NCBI RefSeq assembly: GCF_001045675.1
Contig: NZ_LEKT01000012.1
Location: 1-61,678, forward strand
Reading direction: 5' to 3'
DNA: 61,678 nt
DNA from: Megasphaera cerevisiae DSM 20462
Lineage (GTDB): Bacteria > Bacillota > Negativicutes > Veillonellales > Megasphaeraceae
Of the stretch, positions 50,381 through 61,354 are shown piece after piece. Under the pieces are notes generated by a model that was not told the DNA's origin, did no database searches, and was given only the letters and a program-made list of their open reading frames with translations. The translations under genes and the position numbers were made by a program. How positions within the stretch are numbered: the first letter of the stretch is position 1; each line of letters starts with the position of its first letter.

Positions 50381-52044
50381 TGGAAATGAAGGAATTATTG
50401 AAGCTGGGAATTGAAGAAGCGTTGGATAAAGCTGTAAAAGCTGGCACGCTTCCTGCAGGAGACTATCCGGAGGTTAATCTGGAAATTCCTCCGCAAAAGG
50501 AATTCGGTGATTTTGCGACGAATTTTGCCATGCAGTCAGCCCGTATCGCCCATCAGGCACCTAAAATGATTGCGCAAGCTCTTGTCGGCCAGATGACATA
50601 CTCCTGGTTGCAGAGGGCCGATATTGCTGGAGCTGGATTTATCAATTTTTTCCTTAAACATGATGTGATATATGATACGCTGAAAGCGATCCTGCACGCT
50701 GGTGATGGATATGGCAAAGCGCCGTTCCGGCAAGAAGATACGGTGCAGGTAGAATATGTGAGCGCCAATCCTACGGGACCGCTTCATGTCGGACATGGCC
50801 GCGGGGCCGCTTATGGCAGTGCCCTGGTTAATTTACTTCGTGCTGCCGGATTTAATGTACAGGCTGAATATTATATTAACGACGCAGGGAATCAGATGGA
50901 TAATCTGGCAGCATCTGTCAATGCCCGATATTTGGAACTTTTGGGAAAAGCATCGGAAATACCGGAAAACGGATATCACGGTCATGATATTATTGAAACG
51001 GCGCAGGCGATTTTTGACCAGGATGGCGATTCGTATTTACATATGGCAGAGGCAGAACGCCTGGAAATATTCAAAAATAGGGCATATGAAGAAAAGCTTA
51101 AGGCATTGAAACGGGATTTAGCTGATTTTAACGTCCATTACGATTATTGGTTTAGTGAAAGAACCCTTCATCCGGAGGCCATTCGAGCAGCTTGCAGCGT
51201 GCTGGAACAGCGCGGTAAAATATACGAAAAAGACGGAGCACTTTGGCTGAAATCCACAGATTACGGTGATGATAAGGATCGTGTCGTAATTCGGGATAAC
51301 GGTGTGCCTACGTATCTGGCCGCAGATATTGCATATCATAAAAATAAATACGATCGTGGATTCAAAACCCTTATCAATATTTGGGGGGCCGATCATCATG
51401 GCTATGTGGCCCGTGTCAGGGCGGCTATGGCTGCATTGGGATACGATCCCGGGAAACTGGAAGTACTGCTGCTTCAAATGGTCAGCTTGTTTCGTGATGG
51501 CAAACCGGTCAAAATGTCCAAACGAACCGGACAGGCAATTACGTTAAACGAACTGATCGAAGAAGTCGGCACAGATGCGGCCCGGTATTTCTTTATTATG
51601 CGTTCGCTGGATACGCAGCTGGATTTTGATTTAAATCTGGCAAAATCTCATAGCAGTGAAAATCCCGTATACTATATTCAATATGCCCACGCTCGCATAT
51701 ACAGTATTTATCATCAGGCCCAGGAGAATGGAATGAGCTTGGATATGGACTGGTCCGATGTGCACTGGGAACGTCTTCAGAATGAAGAAGAATTGGAACT
51801 GATCAAGAAAATGGCGGCTTTTCCTGAAGAGATACAGCGTGCTGCTAAAGAACGGGCACCGCATCGTATTGCTCATTTTGCGCATGAACTGGCCGGCTTA
51901 TTCCATGCCTTTTATAATCACTGCCGTATTATTCAGGAGGACAAGGAATTAGAAAAAGCGCGGCTGGCGCTGGTCACAGCAGTTCGTATTACGATTGCAA
52001 ACAGCTTGGCTGTTTTAGGGGTTTCTGCTCCCAAAAAAATGTAA
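50380..52044 (+). CDS. argS: Arginyl-tRNA synthetase
   Basis: Class I synthetase of 554 residues that charges tRNA-Arg. The N-terminal Add-1 domain ends near residue 110. The signature PTGPLHVGHGRGAAYGS contains the HIGH-type motif HVGHG (about 136-140). KMSKRTGQ in the C-terminal half of the core is the KMSKS motif, and the all-helical anticodon-binding domain closes the protein with a typical aromatic-rich C-terminus. It is coupled to the DUF1934 gene, with a CAGGAGGA ribosome site just before ATG 50380. Confidence 0.97.
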   Translation: MEMKELLKLGIEEALDKAVKAGTLPAGDYPEVNLEIPPQKEFGDFATNFAMQSARIAHQAPKMIAQALVGQMTYSWLQRADIAGAGFINFFLKHDVIYDTLKAILHAGDGYGKAPFRQEDTVQVEYVSANPTGPLHVGHGRGAAYGSALVNLLRAAGFNVQAEYYINDAGNQMDNLAASVNARYLELLGKASEIPENGYHGHDIIETAQAIFDQDGDSYLHMAEAERLEIFKNRAYEEKLKALKRDLADFNVHYDYWFSERTLHPEAIRAACSVLEQRGKIYEKDGALWLKSTDYGDDKDRVVIRDNGVPTYLAADIAYHKNKYDRGFKTLINIWGADHHGYVARVRAAMAALGYDPGKLEVLLLQMVSLFRDGKPVKMSKRTGQAITLNELIEEVGTDAARYFFIMRSLDTQLDFDLNLAKSHSSENPVYYIQYAHARIYSIYHQAQENGMSLDMDWSDVHWERLQNEEELELIKKMAAFPEEIQRAAKERAPHRIAHFAHELAGLFHAFYNHCRIIQEDKELEKARLALVTAVRITIANSLAVLGVSAPKKM

Positions 52045-52098
52045 TACAATAAAGAGTATTATAAAATATAGAGAAATTGGAATTATTTAAATTAATAG

Positions 52099-53739
<1,641 letters not shown>

Positions 53740-53752
53740 ACTGAACCGTATG

Positions 53753-53790
53753 GAGCAGGGACTTTTCAAGATAAGCCCCTGCTTTTTTTT
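53753..53790 (+). terminator. Terminator of pyrG
   Basis: GAGCAGGG (53753-53760) pairs with CCCCTGCT (53776-53783) around a longer loop, followed by eight T. Confidence 0.85.
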
Positions 53791-54070
53791 ATAAGCAAAT
53801 ATTTAAAATATGTGATAAACAGTACATACATTTTTAAAAGTTTTTTTGTTTAGGATTTCAGACAATATAGAGACATTTTTTATGGGCATTAATGAAAAAA
53901 AATCTTTTAAAATAACGAAAAGACACCAAAATGGGTGACTTTTTCATATGTGTACAGTAGAAGCTATAAATGTATATTTATAAAAAAAACAAAGAATATA
54001 GCGCGTCTTTTCGTAGAAAATAGTATATTAAAAAGATATAAAAACAGACCTGCTTGCTATAATTTTCACA
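53791..54070. other. AT-rich intergenic region between pyrG and the rnf promoter
   Basis: No gene is supported here. The stretch is rich in A and T runs. It includes a weak imperfect hairpin (GACACC near 53931 with GGGTGAC near 53945 and flanking A/T runs) that might be a secondary terminator. Confidence 0.45.
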
Positions 54071-54099
54071 TTGAATATTACACTATATAATGATATAAT
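54071..54099 (+). promoter_or_regulatory. Promoter of the rnf operon
   Basis: TTGAAT (54071-54076), a spacer of exactly 17 and TATAAT (54094-54099). Transcription would start near 54106, giving a leader of about 405 nt. A second TATAAT at 54086-54091 overlaps. Confidence 0.6.
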
Positions 54100-54106
54100 G
54101 TAAGCG

Positions 54107-54511
54107 ATTGAAAGTATGTGTTGGAGATAGTTTTATCTTTTGCCTTATTTTTCCAAACTGCAGTCGGGAAATCTTTAATAGCTGGATTTGATACGTGTTG
54201 CCGCATGAAAAGCGGTGCCGCTTATCAACGTGCAACGATAATCCGATTGTAAACATACTTTTCATGCTTTGGTTTGCGTCTATACCAACCGGGCATGACA
54301 GAGAATGGGGGGCACCCCTTGGAGATACGATATTGTACAGTCAAGACTTATCCATGGAACGCATTGTTCCGTATCAGGTGTGAAGATTCTGCAGCAGCCG
54401 GTGGTCTTTGGGCTGATACGGAAAAGCTGGCCGGAAAGTATATCGACTCTCTGAATTGGTTGCTTCATGTTTTTATTGTTTTTCATTATATATTTAATGA
54501 GGTGATTTTTG
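54107..54511 (+). promoter_or_regulatory. Long structured leader of the rnf operon
   Basis: About 405 nt separate the promoter from rnfC. Small open frames inside it have no ribosome sites and no recognisable protein sense. It contains a G-rich hairpin (GGGG-GGCA-CCCC near 54306-54318) and a perfect 11-bp helix, TTCCGTATCAG (54367-54377) with CTGATACGGAA (54413-54423). That helix encloses a 35-nt loop that includes GCAGCAGCCGGTGGTC. No T run follows, so it is not a simple terminator. It matches no riboswitch class I recognise. Confidence 0.4.
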
Positions 54512-55858
54512 ATGTTGAATACCTTTAAAAGAGGTGGGGTCCATCCTGATGATGGTAAAATCTATGCGAAAGACAAGGTCATAGAAACCCCGGCAGTACC
54601 GGATCAAGTAGTCATCCCGATGAGCCAGCATTTTGGTGCCCCTTGTACCCCGACGGTCAAGGTTGGCGATCATGTCAAAAAAGGCCAGCTTATTGGGACT
54701 AGTGATGCTTTCCTTCATGCTGACATCCACGCATCGACATCCGGTGATGTTATCAAGGTAGCTCCGATGCCGCACAATATGATGGTCAAATGCATGGCTG
54801 TCGTGATCAAGGCAGACGGTTTGGATGAATGGGCGGATGGACTTCCGGAAGAACATGATTGGAAGACGCTGGATACCAAGGAAATTATTGAGCTGATTAA
54901 AAAAGCTGGCGTCGTTGGCTGCGGCGGGGCGACTTTCCCGGCGCATGTAAAACTCACGCCGAATAAGCCTGTTGATACGTTTATTGTAAATGGTGCGGAA
55001 TGCGAACCGTATCTGACGTGTGACTATCGTGCCATGATTGAAGAATCTGATAAGCTTGTGACCGGGGTTCAGATTTGCATGAAGGCGCTGGGTGTCAAAA
55101 AAGGATTTATCGGCATTGAAGATAACAAACCCGAAGCGGTTCAACATCTTACAGAAGCGTTCAAGAATGTCCCTGAAGTGACCGTACTTGCCTGCAAAAC
55201 AAAGTATCCGCAGGGGGCTGAAAAAATGATGATCGAAGCATGCACGGGACGGCAGGTCGAACCAGGCGGGCTTCCGATGAATGTGGGCTGTGTCGTCAGC
55301 AACGTAGGTACTGTCATTGCGATTACCGATGCCGTCTGCCAGGGTATTCCCTTTATTGAACGTCTTACGACGGTTACAGGGGATTGCATCAAGGAACCAA
55401 AAAATCTCCGTCTTCGTATTGGTACGACATTTCAGGAAGTCATTGATTACTGCGGCGGCTTTTCTCAGCAGCCGGATCGTGTTATTGCCGGCGGCCCGAT
55501 GATGGGGCTGGCGCAATATCAGCTTGATGTTCCTATTACCAAAGGTGCGTCCGGCATTCTTGCATTATCGCCGGAAAAGTGTCAGGTCGGCGAAGAAGAA
55601 CCGTGTATTCGCTGCGGACGCTGTGTTGATGCATGTCCGATGGGATTGATTCCAAGTCAGTTAAGCATTTTCGCTTCCTGCCAGGCATGGGAAAAATGTA
55701 CGGAATATGGTGTAATGAACTGTGTGGAATGCGGCAGCTGTGTGTATACCTGCCCGGCAAAACGCAATATTGTTCAGTATATCCGTAATGCCAAAGCTCA
55801 GTGCAAGGCTATTCAACGGGCTGCTCAGGTGAAAGCCGAAGCACAAGCCAAGAAATAA
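54512..55858 (+). CDS. rnfC: Rnf complex subunit C (RnfC)
   Basis: Membrane-associated iron-sulfur flavoprotein of 448 residues, the NADH-side subunit of the ferredoxin:NAD+ oxidoreductase. The N-terminus has HPDDGK, VVIPMSQHFGAPCTP and the barrel-sandwich ADIHASTSGDV. The central domain resembles NuoF and binds FMN/NADH (GVVGCGGATFPAHVK, about 130-144; NGAECEPYLTCDY). Two [4Fe-4S] motifs are near the C-terminus: CIRCGRCVDACP (about 365) and CVECGSCVYTCP (about 404). ATG 54512 follows GAGGTGA. It is the first gene of the complete rnfCDGEAB-apbE operon. Confidence 0.97.
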   Translation: MLNTFKRGGVHPDDGKIYAKDKVIETPAVPDQVVIPMSQHFGAPCTPTVKVGDHVKKGQLIGTSDAFLHADIHASTSGDVIKVAPMPHNMMVKCMAVVIKADGLDEWADGLPEEHDWKTLDTKEIIELIKKAGVVGCGGATFPAHVKLTPNKPVDTFIVNGAECEPYLTCDYRAMIEESDKLVTGVQICMKALGVKKGFIGIEDNKPEAVQHLTEAFKNVPEVTVLACKTKYPQGAEKMMIEACTGRQVEPGGLPMNVGCVVSNVGTVIAITDAVCQGIPFIERLTTVTGDCIKEPKNLRLRIGTTFQEVIDYCGGFSQQPDRVIAGGPMMGLAQYQLDVPITKGASGILALSPEKCQVGEEEPCIRCGRCVDACPMGLIPSQLSIFASCQAWEKCTEYGVMNCVECGSCVYTCPAKRNIVQYIRNAKAQCKAIQRAAQVKAEAQAKK

Positions 55859-55874
55859 TGGAAGAAGGGATATC

Positions 55875-56930
55875 ATGAGTCCAGAAGCTAAAGGACAAAC
55901 TATGGGAAAGGATGCTAAAGACATGCAGGATTTTAAACTTACTGTATCATCTTCGCCGCATGTTCGCTGTACCGAAACAATTCCTAAAATCATGTGGAAC
56001 GTTGTTGCCGCACTTGTACCTGCTGCTGCGTTCGGCGTATATTATTTTGGTATCAGCGCGCTTGTCAATATCATCGTTGCAATTGTTTCCGCGGTTGTAT
56101 TTGAATTTTTATGGGAAAAAATGATGCACAAAAAAATTACCATCACGGATGGTAGTGCGGTTATTACTGGCCTGTTGCTTGCTATGACCTGTCCGCCGAC
56201 GCTTCCCTGGTGGATGAGCATCATCGGATCTTTCCTTGCAATTATCGTTTGTAAACAATCTATGGGGGGCTTAGGCTATAATCTGTTCAACCCGGCGCAC
56301 GTAGGCCGTGCCGGCTTGATGGTTTCCTGGCCTGTTGCCATGACGACATGGACCCAGGTAAACGGTACGGTCGTTGACGGTGTTGCGGGTGCTACGCCGT
56401 TGAATATTTTAAAACACGGCGGCCATGACGCTGTGCTCCAGTTATTTGGAAACGATCCCGGAACTATGTATCAAAGCCTGTTTTTCGGTTTCCGCAACGG
56501 TTCTTTGGGTGAAACGTCGACAGTACTTCTTGTATTGGGCGGCTTATATCTTATTTACAAAGGTTACATCAATTGGCAGGCTCCGGTCGTTATGATCGCA
56601 ACAGTCGGGGTTCTCACATGGATCTTTGGCGGTGTTTCCTTTGGTACAGGTCTGTTTTCAGGCGATCCACTCTTCCACATGATGGCCGGTGGTTTGATTA
56701 TCGGTGCTTTCTTCATGATAACAGATATGGTTACTGCTCCGATTACGTTAAAAGGGCAGATCATTTTTGCTTTTGGCGCAGGCCTGATTACTGTATTGAT
56801 TCGTCTTCTCGGCGGGTATCCGGAAGGTGTTTGCTATTCTATTTTGCTCATGAACGCACTGACTCCGCTTATTGACCGCCTTGTAAAACCTGCAGTCTTT
56901 GGTGAAGTAAAGACAAAGGGGGCTAAATAA
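55875..56930 (+). CDS. rnfD: Rnf complex subunit D (RnfD)
   Basis: Membrane subunit of 351 residues with about nine helices. VSSSPHVRCTETIPKIMWNV is the conserved entry. GVAGATPLNIL (about 169-179) holds the Thr (about 174) to which ApbE attaches FMN covalently. GGLGYNLFNPAHVGRAGLM and the terminal LMNALTPLIDRL are also family signatures. It is part of the ion-conducting core. It starts 16 bases after rnfC behind GAAGAAGGG. Confidence 0.97.
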   Translation: MSPEAKGQTMGKDAKDMQDFKLTVSSSPHVRCTETIPKIMWNVVAALVPAAAFGVYYFGISALVNIIVAIVSAVVFEFLWEKMMHKKITITDGSAVITGLLLAMTCPPTLPWWMSIIGSFLAIIVCKQSMGGLGYNLFNPAHVGRAGLMVSWPVAMTTWTQVNGTVVDGVAGATPLNILKHGGHDAVLQLFGNDPGTMYQSLFFGFRNGSLGETSTVLLVLGGLYLIYKGYINWQAPVVMIATVGVLTWIFGGVSFGTGLFSGDPLFHMMAGGLIIGAFFMITDMVTAPITLKGQIIFAFGAGLITVLIRLLGGYPEGVCYSILLMNALTPLIDRLVKPAVFGEVKTKGAK

Positions 56931-56931
56931 A

Positions 56932-57483
56932 ATGGCAGATAAAAAAGGAAGCGGTATTGTCAAGATCGCAATGAACCTGATACTTACCTGCTTTGTTTCC
57001 GGATGCATTATTGGTCTTGTTTTCTTTGTTACAGGACCGACAGCAAAGGCAAAGGCGGAAGAAATGAAAGAACAATCTATGAAAAACCTGGTTCCCGATG
57101 CTGATAAGTTTGTTGCCGTAGAAGGCAAAAAAGACACATTTATTGCAGAAAAAGGCGGCCAAAAGGTTGCTTATATTATTCCTACAGCTCCTAAAGGTTA
57201 CGGTGGTCCGATCAAAATGCTGACGGCTGTATCAACGGATGGATCTGTTATTGATTTTGTAATGCTCGAAGCCAATGAAACGCCTGGCTTGGGAGATAAT
57301 GCTTCGAAACCGCCGTTCCGCGGTCAGTTTAAAGGTAAGAAATTAGAAAACCTGGAAGTAACCAAGGAAAAAAGCGATAAAAAGCATATTCAGGCTATGA
57401 CCGGCGCTACGATTTCTTCCCGTGCCGTTACATTAGGCGTTAAGGAAGCTGTGGAACAAGCAGCTCAGATGGGAGGGAAATAA
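56932..57483 (+). CDS. rnfG: Rnf complex subunit G (RnfG)
   Basis: A 183-residue subunit with one N-terminal membrane helix and an extracytoplasmic FMN-binding domain. KGYGGPIKMLTAVSTDGSV and ETPGLGDNA precede the flavinylation motif TGATISS (Thr at about 160), where ApbE attaches FMN. It carries electrons between the membrane flavin and iron-sulfur centres. It starts one base after the rnfD stop. Confidence 0.96.
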   Translation: MADKKGSGIVKIAMNLILTCFVSGCIIGLVFFVTGPTAKAKAEEMKEQSMKNLVPDADKFVAVEGKKDTFIAEKGGQKVAYIIPTAPKGYGGPIKMLTAVSTDGSVIDFVMLEANETPGLGDNASKPPFRGQFKGKKLENLEVTKEKSDKKHIQAMTGATISSRAVTLGVKEAVEQAAQMGGK

Positions 57484-57485
57484 TA

Positions 57486-58109
57486 ATGAGTCTTTGGAAA
57501 GTATTTAGCAGAGGCATTATTGAAGAAAACCCATACTTTGTCCTGGCCTTGAGCTTGTGCCCTGGGCTTGCCGTCACTACCAGCGTAGTCAACGGTTTGA
57601 CAATGGGCTTGACAGTATGGTTCGTTATTACCTCTAACAACGTTGTTGTTTCTATTATTCGTAAGACGATCAATAAAAAGGTACGTGTGCCTGTATACAT
57701 TACCTGCATCGCAACAATCGTAACCTGTGTCCAATTATTCCTGCAAGCATATGCTCCAGACTTGTATAAAGCACTTGGCGTATATCTGGATTTGGTCGTT
57801 GTATTTGCTATTATTCTGGCTCGTGCTGAATCTATCGCATCCAAGAACGGCATTGTCGTTTCGTTCCTTGATGGGATGGGCATGGGCGTTGGCTTTACCA
57901 TTGCCATGATTGTTATTTCTGTTGTCCGTGAATTGTTCGGTAATGGCACACTCCTCGGAATTCCTATGTTTGGGCCAACATATCAGCCGGCATTGATTCT
58001 GGCACTGCCGCCAGGAGCTTTTATGCTGATCGGATTCCTTATGGCCGGATTGAAAATGTGGAATGAATCCCGTGAAAAAGCAAAACAACTGAAAGGGAGT
58101 GAAGGATAA
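57486..58109 (+). CDS. rnfE: Rnf complex subunit E (RnfE)
   Basis: A 207-residue membrane protein with six helices, homologous to NqrD. RGIIEENPYFVLALSLCPGLAVTTS contains the Cys-bearing half-helix that, with its RnfA counterpart, ligates the intramembrane [2Fe-2S] centre. ARAESIASKNG and FLDGMGMGVGFT are family motifs. It overlaps rnfA by one base (TAATG). Confidence 0.97.
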   Translation: MSLWKVFSRGIIEENPYFVLALSLCPGLAVTTSVVNGLTMGLTVWFVITSNNVVVSIIRKTINKKVRVPVYITCIATIVTCVQLFLQAYAPDLYKALGVYLDLVVVFAIILARAESIASKNGIVVSFLDGMGMGVGFTIAMIVISVVRELFGNGTLLGIPMFGPTYQPALILALPPGAFMLIGFLMAGLKMWNESREKAKQLKGSEG

Positions 58110-58681
58110 TGGAATACTTTACGCTGTTTGTTGGCGCTGTATTGATTAACAACTTCGTATTGACTAAGTTCTTAGGGTTGTGTATTTTCTTTGGCGTTTC
58201 CAAAAACCTCAACGCCTCTATTGGTATGGGTTTTGCCGTAACCTCTGTCATTACGATGAGTACCGTACTGGCATGGCTGCTGTATAATTTCGTGCTGGTG
58301 CCGTTTGGACTGACCTTCCTGCGTACAATTTCCTTCGTTGTTTTGATTGCAAGTTTTGTACAGTTATTGGAAATTATCATCAAAAAACAATCTCCTACCT
58401 TGTACAATATGTGGGGAATTTACCTCATGCTGATTGCGACGAACTGTATCGTATTGTCCGTACCTGTTATCAGTGTTACCAATGAATATGGGTTTCTTGA
58501 AAACCTGGTATTTGCCGTCGGATCCGGACTGGGTTTTGCACTGGCTCTGATTCTGATGGCAAGCTGCCGTGAAAAATTGGATTTTGCCGATGTTCCTCAT
58601 GCATTGAAAGGGACACCGATTGCCTTTATTGTTGCCGGTATGCTTTCGTTGGCATTTCTTGGCTTTTCCGGTATGATCTAG
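58109..58681 (+). CDS. rnfA: Rnf complex subunit A (RnfA)
   Basis: A 190-residue, six-helix membrane protein homologous to NqrE. NNFVLTKFLGLCIFFGVSKN carries the conserved Cys for the intramembrane iron-sulfur site. IYLMLIATNCIVLSVPV holds the second, inverted-repeat Cys. With RnfE it forms the antiparallel core of the pump. Confidence 0.97.
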   Translation: MEYFTLFVGAVLINNFVLTKFLGLCIFFGVSKNLNASIGMGFAVTSVITMSTVLAWLLYNFVLVPFGLTFLRTISFVVLIASFVQLLEIIIKKQSPTLYNMWGIYLMLIATNCIVLSVPVISVTNEYGFLENLVFAVGSGLGFALALILMASCREKLDFADVPHALKGTPIAFIVAGMLSLAFLGFSGMI

Positions 58682-58708
58682 TCGCGCAAAGGAGTTGGAA
58701 TAAATATT

Positions 58709-59554
58709 ATGAGTTACACGTTCATAGCAATCATGGCGGTTGTTATCATGACTTGCGTAGGTATCGTGTTTGGTTTTATCCTCGCGTTTGCTGATAAAAA
58801 ATTTGCCATGGAAGAAAACCCGCTCATTGGCGAAGTAAAAGAAGCACTGCCGCAAGGGCAGTGCGGTGCCTGCGGTTTTGCCGGCTGCGCTAAATATGCG
58901 GAAGCTGTTGTTCTTGATCCTGATGTTCCGCCGAATCTCTGTGTTCCTGGTAAAGCGGAAGTAGCGGATATTGTTGCCAAGCTGACCGGGAAAGTGGCTG
59001 AAGCGACAGAACCAAAATTTGCTCACATTCGCTGCCGCGGCGGCAATGGCATTGCTAAAATGGCATATGAATACAAGGGCGTTCACGATTGCGCTGCTGC
59101 CAAAATCATACAGCAAGGTCCTAAGCTCTGCAAATTTGGTTGCCTCGGTTTTGGAAACTGTGTGCGTAACTGCCCCTTCCATGCCATGACGATGGGAGAA
59201 AACGGTATTCCTCAAGTCGATAAAAATCTTTGTACCGGTTGTGGTAAGTGTGCTAGTATCTGCCCGAATCATGTTATTGAATTGCTGCCTATTAGTGCCA
59301 AAGTCGCTGTCAGCTGCTCCTCCAAGGAAGTTGGCGGCGTGGCCCGTAAAGACTGTGCAGCAGCATGTATCGGCTGTGGCCTGTGCATGAGAAACTGCTC
59401 GCATGCCGGCGGTGTTAAAGTTGTTGACCATCTGGCAGTTGTTGATGCGTCCATTTGTCATGACTGTGAAGAAGCAACTTGTTTTGCAAAATGTCCGACT
59501 AAGGCAATTGCAGCTCTTGTTGCAAGTGCAAAGAAAGAAGAAAAAATAGGTTAA
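58709..59554 (+). CDS. rnfB: Rnf complex subunit B (RnfB)
   Basis: The ferredoxin-accepting subunit, 281 residues. One N-terminal membrane helix precedes the Fe-S domain QCGACGFAGCAKYAEAV (C52, C55, C60, with C78). Ferredoxin-like pairs of [4Fe-4S] motifs follow at CLGFGNCVRNCP (145-155), CTGCGKCASICP (175-186), CIGCGLCMRNC (220-230) and CHDCEEATCFAKCP (250-263). It takes electrons from reduced ferredoxin. AAAGGAG at 58688-58694 is rather far from ATG 58709 (14 bases). Confidence 0.96.
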   Translation: MSYTFIAIMAVVIMTCVGIVFGFILAFADKKFAMEENPLIGEVKEALPQGQCGACGFAGCAKYAEAVVLDPDVPPNLCVPGKAEVADIVAKLTGKVAEATEPKFAHIRCRGGNGIAKMAYEYKGVHDCAAAKIIQQGPKLCKFGCLGFGNCVRNCPFHAMTMGENGIPQVDKNLCTGCGKCASICPNHVIELLPISAKVAVSCSSKEVGGVARKDCAAACIGCGLCMRNCSHAGGVKVVDHLAVVDASICHDCEEATCFAKCPTKAIAALVASAKKEEKIG

Positions 59555-59557
59555 TAT

Positions 59558-60619
59558 ATGGAATGGAAACGATACGCAAAAAGTTTCTTTGCTGCCGCTT
59601 TCATCGTTAGTATCTTAGGCTGCTCCGGATGTGCTATGCATTCGGAGCCGTCTTTTGATAAGAACGGTATTGCTATGGATACAACAATCTCTTTGAGTGC
59701 GTCCGGCAAAGAAGCGAAAGAAGCTGTTGATGAAGGATTCCAGCGAATTGAACAGCTGGATGCATTAGCCCGGTCTCAGGACCCTAATAGTGATGTGAGT
59801 CATATCAATCAGGCCGCAGGACAGCACTATGTTCAGGTCGATCCTGCAGTCTATGAAATGGTTGCATTTTCCAAAATGTATGCTGAAAAAAGCAACGGCA
59901 TGTTTGATATTACGGTAGGGCCGCTTATTAGTCTTTGGGATATCGGCAACGAAGATCAGCATATACCGGCGCAGGCGGAAATCACGGATGCGTTGAAAAA
60001 GATAAACTATAAGGACATTTTGCTTCGTCCGGAAGATCATAGCATCATGCTGGCTAAACCCGGAATGGCAATTGATTTAGGAAGCGTAGCGAAAGGATTT
60101 GCCGTCGACGAAGTCCGTAAAATTTATGAAGCCCATCATATTACTCGTGGTCTTATTAACATGGGATCCAGTTCTATGTATGCCATAGGCAAAACAAGTA
60201 AGGGAAAAGCTTGGAATATCGGTATAAAACATCCTCGTTCTGATAAAAGCGGTGATTATTTGGGGATAGTGTCTATTGAAAATCAGGCGTTATCTACTTC
60301 AGGAGACTATGAACGCTATTTTATTCAGGATGGTGTGCGGTACTGCCACATATTTGATCCTCGGACAGGCTATCCGGCAGCGGCTAATGTGATGAGTGAT
60401 TCGATTGCTGTAGATGGATCTGTAGAGCATGCAGGCATGCTGAGCGATGTACTGACGACGGTCGTATTTGTAATGGGGCCGGAAAAAGGCCTGGAATTTG
60501 TTAATACTATAGATGGAATAGAATGTGAAATTACGTCGCAAGATGGCGCATTGTATATGACAGACAATTTTAAAGCACATTTTTCTGATATGAATAAGGA
60601 TTTTCATTTACAAGAGTAA
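59558..60619 (+). CDS. apbE: FAD:protein FMN transferase, lipoprotein
   Basis: A 353-residue exported flavinyltransferase that attaches FMN to Thr in RnfD and RnfG. The N-terminus is a lipoprotein signal ending SILGC (C22). MDTTISLSASG, the FDITVGPLISLW motif (about 126-137), DLGSVAKGFAVDEV (FAD/Mg-binding) and NMGSSSMYAIG follow. HIFDPRTGYPAA and DVLTTVVFVMG complete the active site. Placement 3 bases after rnfB links it directly to maturation of this complex. Confidence 0.95.
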   Translation: MEWKRYAKSFFAAAFIVSILGCSGCAMHSEPSFDKNGIAMDTTISLSASGKEAKEAVDEGFQRIEQLDALARSQDPNSDVSHINQAAGQHYVQVDPAVYEMVAFSKMYAEKSNGMFDITVGPLISLWDIGNEDQHIPAQAEITDALKKINYKDILLRPEDHSIMLAKPGMAIDLGSVAKGFAVDEVRKIYEAHHITRGLINMGSSSMYAIGKTSKGKAWNIGIKHPRSDKSGDYLGIVSIENQALSTSGDYERYFIQDGVRYCHIFDPRTGYPAAANVMSDSIAVDGSVEHAGMLSDVLTTVVFVMGPEKGLEFVNTIDGIECEITSQDGALYMTDNFKAHFSDMNKDFHLQE

Positions 60620-60750
60620 GATACCTCCTCAGGGCACACTGTATTTTAAAAATTTAAATCTTTAATTATATTTACTTTTTCTTTAGAATGTAAGATAATA
60701 TTATTGTATAAGATGAAAGTTGGATATTTAAATACTCGCGGAGGATGGTA

Positions 60751-61197
60751 GTGACAATGGATCATATTGATGAAAAAATTTTGACGATTTTGAAAAAGAA
60801 TGGTAAGGCATCGGCTACTGAAATCAGTAAAGTTGTAGGCTTATCTATCCCAGCTGTAGCTGAACGAATTCGTAAAATGGAACATGGCGGTATTATCGAA
60901 GGATATTGCGCAAAAATAAGCCGCCGAAGAACGGGTTACAATGTAACTGCTTTTATTATGGTTAATATGGAGCGGTCCGGTGATGTAGAAGAGTTCAGAG
61001 AAAAAATTATTCAATTTCCACAGGTCTTGGAATGCCACCATGTAGTGGGAGCGTTTGACTATTTGCTCAAAGTATTGGTCAAGACTCCGGATGATCTGGA
61101 ACAATTTCTCATGGAAGAATTGAATGAAATACCTACTGTTTCATCCTCACAAACATTTATGTGCCTGTCTACTCTGAAGGAAGAATGGAATGTGTAA
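60751..61197 (+). CDS. Lrp/AsnC-family transcriptional regulator
   Basis: A 148-residue regulator. The N-terminal winged helix (DEKILTILKKNGKASATEISKVVGLSIPAVAERIRKMEHGGIIEG, spaced over about 5-50) binds DNA. The C-terminal RAM domain (ECHHVVGAFDYLLKVLVKT, about 92-110) binds amino acids and drives oligomerisation. GTG 60751 is preferred because GGAGG (60740-60744) is 6 bases ahead; ATG 60757 is the alternative. It follows the rnf operon and is monocistronic, ending at a terminator. Its targets cannot be deduced. Confidence 0.9.
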   Translation: MTMDHIDEKILTILKKNGKASATEISKVVGLSIPAVAERIRKMEHGGIIEGYCAKISRRRTGYNVTAFIMVNMERSGDVEEFREKIIQFPQVLECHHVVGAFDYLLKVLVKTPDDLEQFLMEELNEIPTVSSSQTFMCLSTLKEEWNV

Positions 61198-61234
61198 AAA
61201 AGTATCTGCGACTGATTTGAGCCGTTAGTACTGG

Positions 61235-61290
61235 AAAAAAGCTGTGACACCCAAAGATGATTTTTATCATATGGGTGTTACAGCTTTTTT
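61235..61290 (+). terminator. Terminator of the Lrp-family gene
   Basis: AAAAAAGCTGTGACACCC (61235-61252) pairs with GGGTGTTACAGCTTTTTT (61273-61290) over 18 bp with one G-U, then more T. Confidence 0.92.
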
Positions 61291-61309
61291 CTTTTCAAAA
61301 CCAATATAG

Positions 61310-61354
61310 AGCCTGGCAGGTACATATTATATATGATCTTGTCAGGCTTTTTTT
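61310..61354 (+). terminator. Second tandem terminator
   Basis: AGCCTGGCA (61310-61318) pairs with TGTCAGGCT (61340-61348), one G-U pair, followed by seven T. It lies 20 bases after the first terminator and just upstream of the next promoter. Confidence 0.8.

Noticed and set aside
54494-55516. Open frame of 340 codons on the minus strand opposite rnfC
   Set aside because: Mirror of a strongly biased gene that avoids the codons whose complements are stops; the translation has no family sense and rnfC is certain.
58364-59461. Open frame of 365 codons on the minus strand opposite rnfA/rnfB
   Set aside because: Same codon-bias shadow; the composition is unnatural and there is no ribosome site.
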